Origin: Anopheles merus
Taxonomy: Eukaryota > Arthropoda > Insecta > Diptera > Culicidae
Length of the DNA stretch: 64,000 nt
Direction of reading: 5' to 3'
Assembly: GCF_017562075.2 (NCBI RefSeq)
Contig: NC_054082.1
Span: 3,156,550 to 3,220,549, forward strand
The notes beneath the pieces are model-generated. The model had not been told where the DNA came from and ran no database searches. It was given only the letters and a program-made list of their open reading frames with translations. This document shows positions 26,601 to 38,600 of this stretch, in pieces (within the stretch, counting starts at the first letter, position 1; each line of letters begins with the position of its first letter). Both the position numbers and the translations under genes were made by a program.

Positions 26601-29600
26601 GTCTTACGTGTCGTCACCGTACTACAGCCGAACGCAGAGCTCCTTCATTTCGTCCTCCAACGACCAAAAGCACGGAAAGGGTAGTTATCGGCTGTTCTCC
26701 TTTTCGAATCATGTGTTTTCCTTATGCTTGCCCATTTTCTGTTGTCCCGGTTTTCTCTCTACTTATGATCATTTGTGCGACGTTTTGTGTATTTTCCACC
26801 CCTTTTAGTAGAGTTGATTTTTATTTGAAAATGTTTTAGTTTTGAAACACCTTAGTGTTTGTCGTATCTTTCTGTAATGGTTTTAGTTTTCATATTTGCT
26901 TTACTGAGAAGTGTGTGCACGTATGCTTCAAGAGATCTTGATTTCAGCCTTCCTCTGAACGAGTTTATTAGCGCTAACGAGTGCTTGCTTCCGTTCCCTT
27001 TCATTTATGTACTGACGCTGCCACCGCTCTTATGCATAATGAATTCCAATTTGTGTAACTCTCGAGAGTATTTGCGCTCAATGGTGACATTTCCTAAATA
27101 GGGCGTGAAAGTGTAAAAACTCCATTTTAACACATAATCTACTCTGGTGGTGCGTTTTTTTTTGTTGGTTATATTCGGTGAGCGCCTGATACGAAGCATT
27201 GATTTATCGACAGCTTGGCGCCAACCGGTGGGAAATAAATCTACCCACTCACAAGCACGATACCCGCGGCCCAATCTTGCAAAAAGCAGGTAGGCGTGTG
27301 GGGGGGTGTAGTATTGTTCTCCGTTAGCGCCAGAGCGCGCGCGTGGAAACGAATGTCCTCGCTCGCTCGCTGGTGATAACGTTAAGCCACCCAAGGGTAA
27401 ACGATAAACTTTTTGACGGTTTCTCATCTACTGTTCTTGCTAAAACCGCTGGGAAATTTATTCAGCCACGTCATCGGGCGCGATCGGGCCCGGGGCGGTC
27501 TCCTCGACACTAACCACTGCCACTGGCGTTCTCGGGACCCTCCGTTGGTGGCAGGTGGCAGAGGGGACAGGTGCCGTGTGATGTTGCCAACAGGTAAATA
27601 GGATCGTTGCATAAGCTCGATTTTGCGCTGCCGGGGATAATACAAAGGCCACGGCGGAAACTGCTCGCTCGAAAAAGCCCTCCTCGGCAGGCTTCCGCCG
27701 ATCGTTCGTTACAGCATCACTCTGGCTGGCCCGACCGCACTCTTGGCGGAACGAATCTTTCGCCGCCCTGCCTTTACTTTAAGACCTGCGCTTCAATCCT
27801 TTGCGGTGTGTTTGGCTGTATGTTTGCGCGCGTTGACTGCATCTCTCCCGGGAGCAGGGAGGGAAAAGTTGTGTTTCCTCCCAAATCGTAACAACTGGTG
27901 AAACACATGGTACGGCTTGGTTTGGATGCGAAACTTTCCACCCAGTCCTTAGAGTCTTTGGGAAGCACCAGCGGGCTCTGGCTTAAGGCTGAACTCATCG
28001 AGCTCTCTTTCTCTTTCTGTGTGGGAAGGATAAGTTTTTCCTTGCTACCAGCACTCGCCAAGTTGAAGTAACTTCTCTGTTGACGCTAAAACACCACCGC
28101 ACACCGGTGAAGCGTGGACTAACGGGGGGGCATGTTCTCTAAATTGCTGGAGCGCCAAAGTTTTCCGGCTTTGCCTCTTAAATCGGTTTAAAGATTTTGT
28201 TTTCATTTGACCAGCAGGTTGTGTGCAACGTGTAAGTTTAAACCTTGTGGAAAAGCGAAATATGGCGCAATGCCTTTTTGCTCGGAAATGCTCTGCACCA
28301 TGAAAATCGTAAACCAAACAACCTTACCTCGCCTATCGCGCCAGTGCGACGATGCTTGGCTCTCGAAATTCCACACCGAAAGACAAAGACAGGGTCGAAC
28401 CACGTGCTGCTGCTGGAAGGTGATAACTCGTGCCACTGCCATGTGGTACATCGCACTTTCATTGCTCGCCGTTGCTCGAAAGTGTAGTACGATAAAGTTT
28501 TGCCCACACGCGCGCACCGTCCCCTTTCCTTGTACAGTACATGTCACACACACACCCACACACACAGCAGACAGCAGACAGCACTTTCAGTAAGCCCATG
28601 TCGGCGGGTGTATGTCTCTCCTCCACCGAAAGATCATGTCACCTTCTTCTCGTTCGGTTTCATTCTTCCGAATGTTGGCACATTCCTGTACGTACGCTCC
28701 TGCCCGAACGACATAAGTCGTTGTCGTTGGTGTGATTTCTTGCCCGGGCAAAGATTTCGCATATTTTCACAAGACATTAACTAAATTAACTAATTATGGT
28801 GTGCTTAGAAGATACTTTCCAACCACTGAGATGCGGGCCAGGGCCAGGGCCAGGACGTTTTCTATCGGCATTTTTATTTCCCGATTGGCAAACGGCGTGC
28901 ACCCCATCCACCCACCTGGTTGGCTGGCACCAGGTTCTGTGTAGTCGTAAATTTTGAAAACTTTTCTCTACTCTAGTGTCAGTTCGTGACGCTTTTACGT
29001 GCACTGTGGGGTTGTTTTTTTTTTTCATCGTATCCACATGTTTGATAATAAAATAATACTTGGGGAGTTCATTTAATTTTGGAGGGTAGATTATCAGCTT
29101 AAGTTTTAATTGTTGAATTACGAGATTTTGTACGGTCGCCAAATCTATTATTAAACGAGCTAGATTAATTAAACAGGTAGATATCACATTTTGTTTGGTA
29201 AAAATTATAATACTTTAGTGTTCTTTCTCATTTATTTGCTTCCTTCTTATTGTTTGTTTAATGGAAAGTGTCGTTTAATTGAATTTTTGCCCTTATGTTT
29301 TGCTCTTTCTCTTACATTATTTGTAAACAATTAACTAACGTTCTACTTTTCGTTCATCCGCACACTCACGCAGCACAAATTACGCAATGGGATCTTATAT
29401 TCTACGGCACGGAAACGCCCGCACAGCCGAACGATCCGGTCCGGTTCGGTAAGCCCGGTTACGACAGTAACTTTGGCGGTGAAATGGAACACAATGCGCT
29501 GGAATTTGACAGTGGCGTAACGAGCGATCAGTGGCGAGATATGCAGCAGGTAAGCGCCCCGGGGGTTCATTTTATTCCATCCAATAAAACATTAAAAAAA

Positions 29601-32600
29601 CATTGTTTCACCTGACATGTTGTTTTGTTTTTCTTTGCTCTTTCCTTGCTGTCGCAGATCGGCGAGGGACACAGCGAGGTGCAGCGAACCTCATCGAACG
29701 ACGTGACGACGGTATCCTGCGCACGGTTTGATGCCGCCAGCTGCATAGGTTTGTCCTTGCTTGTAATGTTCATATCACAGTTTTACTCCGACAGACAAGT
29801 AAGCTCAATCGGTAGTAGGTAATCGTTATCGCGTTGTCGCGCGCAGCAATCGACCACCACAGCGAACAGACATGGCAAATTACAGCAAATCAGCGGGCAT
29901 ATAGGAGGCGCGCAGCGCATGAGTGATGTGAAGCGGAAAAACAAAAGAACACCCGTAAACGTAAAGTAAAACAAATGCAACTGTAATCCGTAATCGGCCA
30001 ATCTCGGTACAAAAGGAATGATCCGCAAACGGGCAGCTTCGTGCGGCACGCCGAGAAGCAATGTGTGACGCGTGTTGCGTCCATAATTCGGCAATTAGGC
30101 TAGGCGAGACTAGCAACGAAACATGCCATCAAGTGAGGCAGCAATTGTGAATTAGCTAATCCAAACGAGCTCTCGAGGGCGGCTGCAAAGGAAGAGTCGC
30201 AGATGCGTTAATTACCCCTACTACCAAACACGAGTCAAAATGTGTGCTGCTCGCATTGCTAACAGCAGAAGCAGCGGCAGTAGCAGCAGGTATCCCGTTT
30301 GGAAAATAGACTCTGTTGTTCGAGTTTTCCGTCTGATTGAAGCCAAAGTTTTGCTTTGCTGCTTAGCCGCTCGTGAGAGTTGGTGTTTGTGTGTGTGGGG
30401 AGGGGCAATATATTATACCCTTGCCAAAAACACACACACACGCATACACCCACAAACACACAAGCATATTTTGCTCTTTTTATCCAGTAGCGAGAGAATC
30501 ACCCGTTCCATACTCTTTAACATTGTTAGTAAATATATAATTTGTAAAATACTATTCTTATGAAAGTTCGCTATCCCAAACCACACGGTTATTGCAAAAA
30601 AAAAAAAAAAACAAAAACCAGTGTGTCTAAAGGTAAAAATATCAAAATGGTAGTTGTAGTGGTATATACATTAGTTTTAAATTAGAACATTTTTTTCGAA
30701 ATGAATATATTTTACATCCATGGGTCAGGTTAGTTTCGTAAAGCAAACGTTTTGGAATTATGCGTTCGATATGTTATATGCTACCGTGCTCCATCGAACA
30801 TGTTTTTTTGCGTGCATCCTTTCGAGCTCTGTAGTTCTCTTATACATCACACATACACCATCGCATCATCGTAAAGTACCGTGCGTCTCCATTGTCGGGT
30901 TCATTATCGTATGCATGTTTGTTAAAATAGTGTTGGTGAAGTAAACACAACGAGTTAAACTCATGTTTATTTGAGATTCATATCATGTAGCACAGCCCTT
31001 AAATGGTTTTTTGTTAATTTATTCATTTTTCTGGAGCAGAGTCGATAATTTCGATCAGATCTGAGATGCAATGTATCCCCTTTTCGCACAACGATACGCT
31101 CAGGTGATCGAGCAAGATAAGCATTCTTCCGGAGGTCCCGAACATTGAGGTATCTTTCGGACTCGTACGAATTAGTGGGGCTGGCAGCAGCAGCTTTATT
31201 GGTAAATGGTTGAGTGAAATTCCGACCACCTCCGTATTCTAACCGCATACTCCAAACGCTCTTTTCTACCCTTTTTGCGCCACTACTACTACTCTGTTCC
31301 GTTTAAGCCCAATTTCCGAAAAGGGCTTGAGCCCTGGGCCTTGCTCTTATGCAGTGCGGATAGCAGCGTCTTTGCCGGCAGCGCAACGGATGCAAAATTG
31401 GCACACCCGAACGACAACATTATTATGCTCACTGTCTTTCCTTCTCGCTCTCTCTCTCTCTTCTTTTCGTTCTCAACACCACCCTACTCAATATGCAAAC
31501 AGGGTCAACCAGAGCACGATCCCGCTTGGATCCGGTCGTCAGTAGCGCACTGCCAGCTAAGCCGCAACCCCCGGTGCACGGGGTCGGTTAGCAGCCCGGC
31601 ACTGATCCAGTTTGCTGAACTCAATTTGCATACCTCCTTCTAGTCGGCGGCGTTCGGTGCGGATTACTATCGAGCTTTTTGCTTTTCACCGGCAGCCAAG
31701 CACACAATGCCGCCGTGGTTTCGTCTCCGGAATGGGGCGTATTCCATCCACCCTGGCTGCCCGAATGTGTGACTTGGGTATCGGAAAAATAGCGATACAC
31801 AGAAACCACGATTATTCCTAATACATGCCACCACCCGGCAAAGTGTCTTTCGCCGTTCGATCGGTATCGATGTGCGAAACGAGCGCGCCATACTCGATGA
31901 ATAGTTTGACATGTGCGGGGGCAAGAACGACAACAGCTCTCGTTTTAATAAACTCTCTGCGCCACCACTAAACGTGCCAAATCAAAACGTATTCAAGAGA
32001 GTAACTTCCCTTTTGACTCGTTTGAGGTACGCGCGCCGCTCCCCAGAACGATAAGGCTCGTTTGTCGGTTCGCTTACGGCTGGGATGTATGGTGAAGCGA
32101 CTATTTGGATTTTTTCTTTCCTTTCGCTACACACACACACATACGGCACTGGCAAATCTGCTGAAAAGCAAATGAAGAAAATGGTGTCAGTGGGGGATAG
32201 CATTTGCCTCATTAAAATTCATTTCTCATTGTGAATGTGTCTCGGGTTAGCGGATGATCCGTACAGCAAACGGTCACCGCCACCACCACCACCACCACCA
32301 CCGTAAAGGAGTGTAGGGCTGTGTAGAGAGATGCTTTTTTTCCGAAAATAGTGAAGAACTGCAACAACGATATAACAGGAAAAACGGAAGCCTTAAAAGG
32401 CCATTTGTAATCAAGCTGCTGGGGGACAAAGATTGTTCCACAGATCCAATAAGAGACTTTCCGGGCACGCGAGTTCCTCTTCCGATAGAGCAAACACCGA
32501 CTGAAATGGAACTAACAATCTTTCGGCTCTCATTTGTTTGAACTGTTTCACTGTCACTAGCTTTTTAGACACATACAACGCTACCAAACATGCAATGCAA

Positions 32601-35600
32601 TCCTTTTCAGTGAAACGTCCAATCTTCCCCCCAAAAAAAAAAAAAGAAAGGGCTGAAAACTGCCACCAAAGCGAATGTATTATTAATTCGGGAGCGATGG
32701 TGGGGGGCAGCCTTTTCCTCCTTCCCCCACCGATTGTTTTCTGATTGCAATTGTGCTCTGTAATGAAGGCGCGAGCTTCGGATGCTTCGGATCGCTTGCT
32801 CGCATCGGCTCCGGTGGTTCATTTTTGCCGGTTCGATCGATTGCATATATTGATCGTTTACTTTTCTCGCTGCTCGGTTGTCGGGGAGGTTGTGCAGATG
32901 CCACGAGTAAATTGATCTCTTAGCAGATTTCCGTCCAAACGACAGACAGACAACAGGGTAACAGAGGATAACCAAGAGAGGGGGAGGAGGGGCCTTTGAG
33001 GGAGGAGAACGAGGGAGAATCGGTTGATGATGGAGAACGAGAAGCGAACAACGAATATCCAGATCCACCGGATCGTTCGCGACTGCAAAGTCGACTGCTA
33101 TCTCGGGTGCTATGAATCGTTACTGTGTTGAGTATATTGACTGGCGGATTCCCTGGCACCAGCACCAGCATCTAGCAAACGCCTCACTATGTCGTCCTCC
33201 GTTGCCTTCGCGAAAGGGTAGGATGTGAAATTGATTTTTGCCAGAATGTAGCCAAGTGCCGGAGCACTTGTCTGTGTGTTTCTGCTCTGTGCACTGTGTA
33301 GAGATTGTAGCGTCGGTTTGATGTCTACTGTACGGTTATCGGTTTTTCATTTCACCTTCAATGGTTCCATTACAAGCATGTGAAAGAGTTTGATGATAGC
33401 GTTTGTTGGAATACTTATTACTTATACTGCGAACGTTATTGTGTCTCACGTTGCTGTAGTGACTCGTTTGCGTTTGTTTCGGTTCTTTTGCGTAAATCAT
33501 CTGTTAAAAGATCTGTTTATCGGCTGCTTTCATAATAACGACGCTGGTGCCCAATCAAAACACTCAAAATCGTCCAATTAAGCGCATAATGCATTCGTTT
33601 TCCAATTCCACATAGAATTGGCGTTGCTTAGCGGGGAACGTAATTTGTAATCAAGGTTCAAGGGGCAGCTAATTGTATTTGCGTATTGATGATAGCGTAA
33701 CAGAATTAGACGCAATAATAAACAGTCCCAAAACTGGTCCGACCACGGTGGTGGTGGTGGTGGTGGTGGTGGTGGGGGGTACATCATCATCAGCACAAAA
33801 AAACAACAAGCGAACTGCGTACTGCTGCTTCGCGTGCCTTCGGGTGTCAATATTGTTATGCAAGCGTGGCCATCGTTGGCCAGTGTCAGCGCTTTCGAAT
33901 CCCATCAACCCTCGAGCCACAAGGCCATCCACGGGTTCGTCCGGTTGGGTGGTTGGGTGGTGTCGGACGTGCCTCATTATCGATTCGCAAGGATTTTCCA
34001 CCCTCGATGGTGTGATGGCTTGGTTTGTGTAGGCTTGTCCCGCCAAGGACATCACCGCCTTGGTGTCATCTCACGCCTTAACTACTTCCGCACGGTGACC
34101 TTCATCGAGTGCTAAATTTCCTCCCCAACGACCGGCTCGGCGAGAGCATCGTTGATGTGGGTGATGATGTTAAAACCACCCACCTAGCCCACTGCGGAAA
34201 GGAAATCGATTGTCCATCATAATTTGTTATTGTATGCGTGCCGGGAGCCCGTTTTGAAATTGATAGGGTGGGGCTATTGAGACTTCCCTTTTCTTTTTGG
34301 GGTATCGCTTCTTAAAAGCACTTCCGCGGTTGCTTTCACTGACACTGTTGTTATTGTTGACAAGGGAGCGATTAGCATGGTTTTAATAAGGATATTAGTC
34401 AAACGAGCTATCTCTCTGTTGGCCACCGTGCAGCTGGATCATTTCGGTGGTGATAACACTTTTTCGGAAAACATCGAAAGTTTGGGATCTTCTTTCTTTA
34501 TGATTGAGTGTATTTTCTGGGATCCGATTAACCCCCCTTTTTTACTTATCCCTTTATTCTATCCTTTTTTCTTTATGGATGAATAATATAGGCCAATCCA
34601 TCTTGCGAAGGTCTCCAATTGAACGGTGATCGATGGCAGAAAGTTTAGTTCTTCGTGGTATATTCGTTCGTTTTAAAGGGTGGGAATATGCTCTTCTTAC
34701 TAAAGCAATCGTTTTAGTTGTTTCGTGCCACACTTGCATCTCCGCGTGCAGTAAGTGTGTCTGTCTGCACCGTCCGACGCCCACAGATACCCCCCCCCCC
34801 CCTATCAGGTTGGTGCCAATAAAAGCCAATTCCTCTGACAAATTAATGACAGAGACCAATTTATAGTGCGAATCAGGGTGATTCCTCCGTCGCCATGTGT
34901 CGCCGGCAGGGCGCGAACAAAATGTGTCTGGTTTGATTTGGAACCGTTTTGGCGGATAAACATAAATAACGCCACCAGCGCAGATCGATCATCGTGCTCG
35001 ACAGGGTGAGATGGGGAGCAATGTATGGGAGACGCATTGGCAGCAGAGAGCAGCAGCGCGTCAGTGGGAATGAAAATTAAAACAACATGGCAAAACCATC
35101 GCCCCTTTAGCATCGTGCACCCCCCCCGAACACCCCGAAGCGGAGAAACAATCGAACGGCGGAAAACATGAAACGTTGCAATTTCGTTGGTAGCTTATGG
35201 CAATAAAATGGCATCCGGAGTGGCAAAAAAAAAAGCAGAACAGTGCAGCGGCTCGCGTGGTGGGGCGCCTCGTGCTTTTCGCATTCTGTGCGGCAATTTG
35301 GCTAGACACTGTGCGCTGTGAAGAGCTGCTGTCCATTAAATCCGCACTATCTGCTGGCTCGCTCTGTCCTTTTCCTCCTTCGCGTTGAAGCAAGTCAGCG
35401 AAAGAGTCGGGCTTAATTTATTCCTGTTTCAAGCTTTTAATCTCAAACAATCAGACCCACTCTCTCCTCCATTATGCAAATGTCAAGCGATGGTCTAAAA
35501 GACAGACCACCCCTTCCGGGTTGGCTGCCCCCCCCCTCCCCACCCAGTAAAAGACCCGTGAAAGAGTCAATTGGGGCCGCCGTTTTTTTTTGTTAGTTGT

Positions 35601-38600
35601 GTTTGTCCTCTGACCAGCGATGACTACGGCGACAAGGACGAGTCTCGTTATTAGTCGCCCGTTTGGGAGGGGTTTTTGTTTCCTCTCCGAGACAAAAGCC
35701 GACCAAGTGGGAAAGTGCTGCGGAGGACAAATATGCCAATGAGCAACTCGGATAATAATACTCGGCGAAATGGAAAGTTTGAGAAAAAATGGAATAAGCA
35801 GCAGCTTCCAGGAGGTTAAGCGTGCAAGGGTCACAGTAAAGTCGTGGCATCAAAAGCACTCAACTAGAAAGCAGTTGCCATTGTCGGTGTGTTACTTCTT
35901 CGGGAATGATTATTCTGCATCATGCCATTGTCAAACGATCTACCATGGTGTTTGGTTCTGCCGTTTTTAATCGAAATGTACGCTTAAAAATTGAGGAAAA
36001 ATTGAAGACAATTTGGATGCTTTTCTTTCAAAATCTCCACTCATCAAAATACGAAACCGAAGGACAAATAGAAGACTGCTGGGTAGGGAGCAATTTATGA
36101 TTAGCGATCAAATAACCGTTTATCGTGCGGCCGTGACACTCATAAATCTAAGGAGATTAATATTTGAAGCAGAAATTTAATCTCGCGCCTTGAAGCTGTC
36201 ATCAAGCCCGCAATGGGACGCTTACGCGCTGTGGATAGACGTGAGGAAAGCAGCTGGTCATTTACCGTAATAGGCATGCTTTTGTTAAAGTGTAAACGAT
36301 AATGAATCCCGAACAGTCGGAGGAAACAAATCGCTTACAAATGCGGAACCACATTTCTTCGTGCCAAATACGAACGTTCAACGTGCACAACATAATCATT
36401 CGCGTAAATCGCTTTAGCATCGATCATCGATCGCGCGGGATCGCCTCTGTCTTTGAGGGAAGTTTGATGGATTTGTGTTAAAAAGACAACCACCACACTG
36501 TCAAAGTTATCGTACCCTTTCCTTATCATCATATCGCTTGTGCTCCTCTACAAGAGGGTTCATCTGGTTTCGTAATTATTACTTATTAACCCACATATCG
36601 TTCGGCTTTGCAGCAACAAAGTGTGTAATCAAACACATTTCATCCTTCAAAATCCAAAAAAAAAGGCAAGCATTTCCATACACAAAACCTCATACATATC
36701 GTGCTTCTTCTGCAATATCTGTGTTCATTTTACATTTCATCGCATTTTGTGCTTAACTTTTAGTCGCGTTGCGCGGTTCCCTATGGTGGCAATGAAGTAC
36801 TTTACGTTTTTGTCCGAGAGCTCGTACTTAGAAACACGCATTGTGAGGGAGAAACAAAAATGCTCACTAAACAAACGAAGCGGGTAAACATCTAAATCCT
36901 GGTGCCCGGATGGATTGTCCGGCGCTTCAAACAACAAAGAGATATAATTAAATACTGCCAAAGGATTGCTAAGAACGAAATAGCAGAATGTGCCCGCCCG
37001 AAGGTGAAAGGTGAAAGCGTGTAGTGTAGCCAAATAGTCGTGAAAGTAGCCCAATTTTTCACCCAACCTTACCATTGCTGTACATTTCCAACCATCATGA
37101 GCCACACAATGATTTTTCACCTCGGTCATCTACGGCAGAGTGTTGTTCATCACTGCTAAAACTCGTCGGCAAACCAGAAATTAATGATATTCTCGAACGC
37201 GCGTACTGTGTAGGTAAAGGAAGGAAGAAACTGATGCGACGGATAAAATAATATAAATCTTTTTAGGTTTATATTGAAGTAAATTGGTAAATTTAAAGAT
37301 GATACAGTTGTTGGTGTAAATTAAACCACAAACTCCGTCGAAAAAAGGGAAACGTAGACACACCTACAGCAAAGTGTAACGACAGACTAGGCGGCTCCAT
37401 CATCTCCGTATCATACGACAGTTGAAATTGAAACCAATTCGCGCCGCATAAGTCCCTTTTTGTATCATCCAGTGTAACGATAAGGGTTTGAGTGTGTGTG
37501 TGTGTGTGCTCGATCGAGCACAAGCTCCCTCATCACACGCAGCAGCCATGGCAGAGAGATAAACATGTGATCATTTCGAGAGGGTTTAGAAACATTACGA
37601 ACAAACACACACACACACGCGCTGCTCTGGCGCTTGTGCAGCAGTTTAAAAGTACACACAGTAAAAAGGTAGATAAACAAAAAAAAAGGAAAATCCCGCA
37701 GCTTCGTACATAGCGAAAAAGCAAACAAACACATGATGCGACGCAAATGGCGGACGTGCGCGCGCGCGCGCAAAACGTTAGAATTTAATTAGGAACCAAC
37801 CAAACGAAGGCTAGGAAGAGACTAACAAATTGTGAACTTTTTAAAACGAAATTAGGCAATTGATGAAAATTAAAGCGCAAACCGAAAAATTCCAAACGAT
37901 AAAAGAAGATTCCGAAATAGGGAATCGTTATTCGCGGATGCCTATTAACGGAATCCTTCAAGCAAACGCACTCACACACAGACAATGTAGTACGTTTAAA
38001 TCGCATAAAATGGCCACAAGTTGCGGGCAGAATGGGTGGGCTAGGTGAATGCAAAGGTAAAAGAATAAACACACACACACAAATACACAATTAACTCTAA
38101 ATTCAAATCTAGATAGGTGTAAAACGCGAAGCAAACGTCTAAAGGCGCAAAACATTTCTACTTTTAAGACTTAAGCTCCTGCACTGGTTCGCAAAAGTGG
38201 AGGAATGTAATGGTTTTGGTTTTTGGTTTTCTTTGTAAAAGCGTTACTTCATACGCCGATGATGTGCGGAAGTCGCGCATAAAGGAAGGAGCCTGTTGTT
38301 GGGGGAAAAAGTGACTCAAAAGGAGCAGACGATGATGGCTTCCCCATCCATGGTGTCCATGGTGCGAATGTAATGATTTAAAAACACAAACACAAAGCAA
38401 AACACATAAAACTATAAAATTAGAACAACAAGCGCGGCACAGACGGTGCTGCGTTTCTCGGCGCGCAGAAGAAGAGAGTTTGAACGCAAAAGATACGGCA
38501 AACGTACCGAAGAAGAAACAAAAATGTGTGTAGATGGTTCGATGGATAGCGAAACAAACAAAAAAAAAAACAATACAAAACAGAACGAAACAACAACTAT

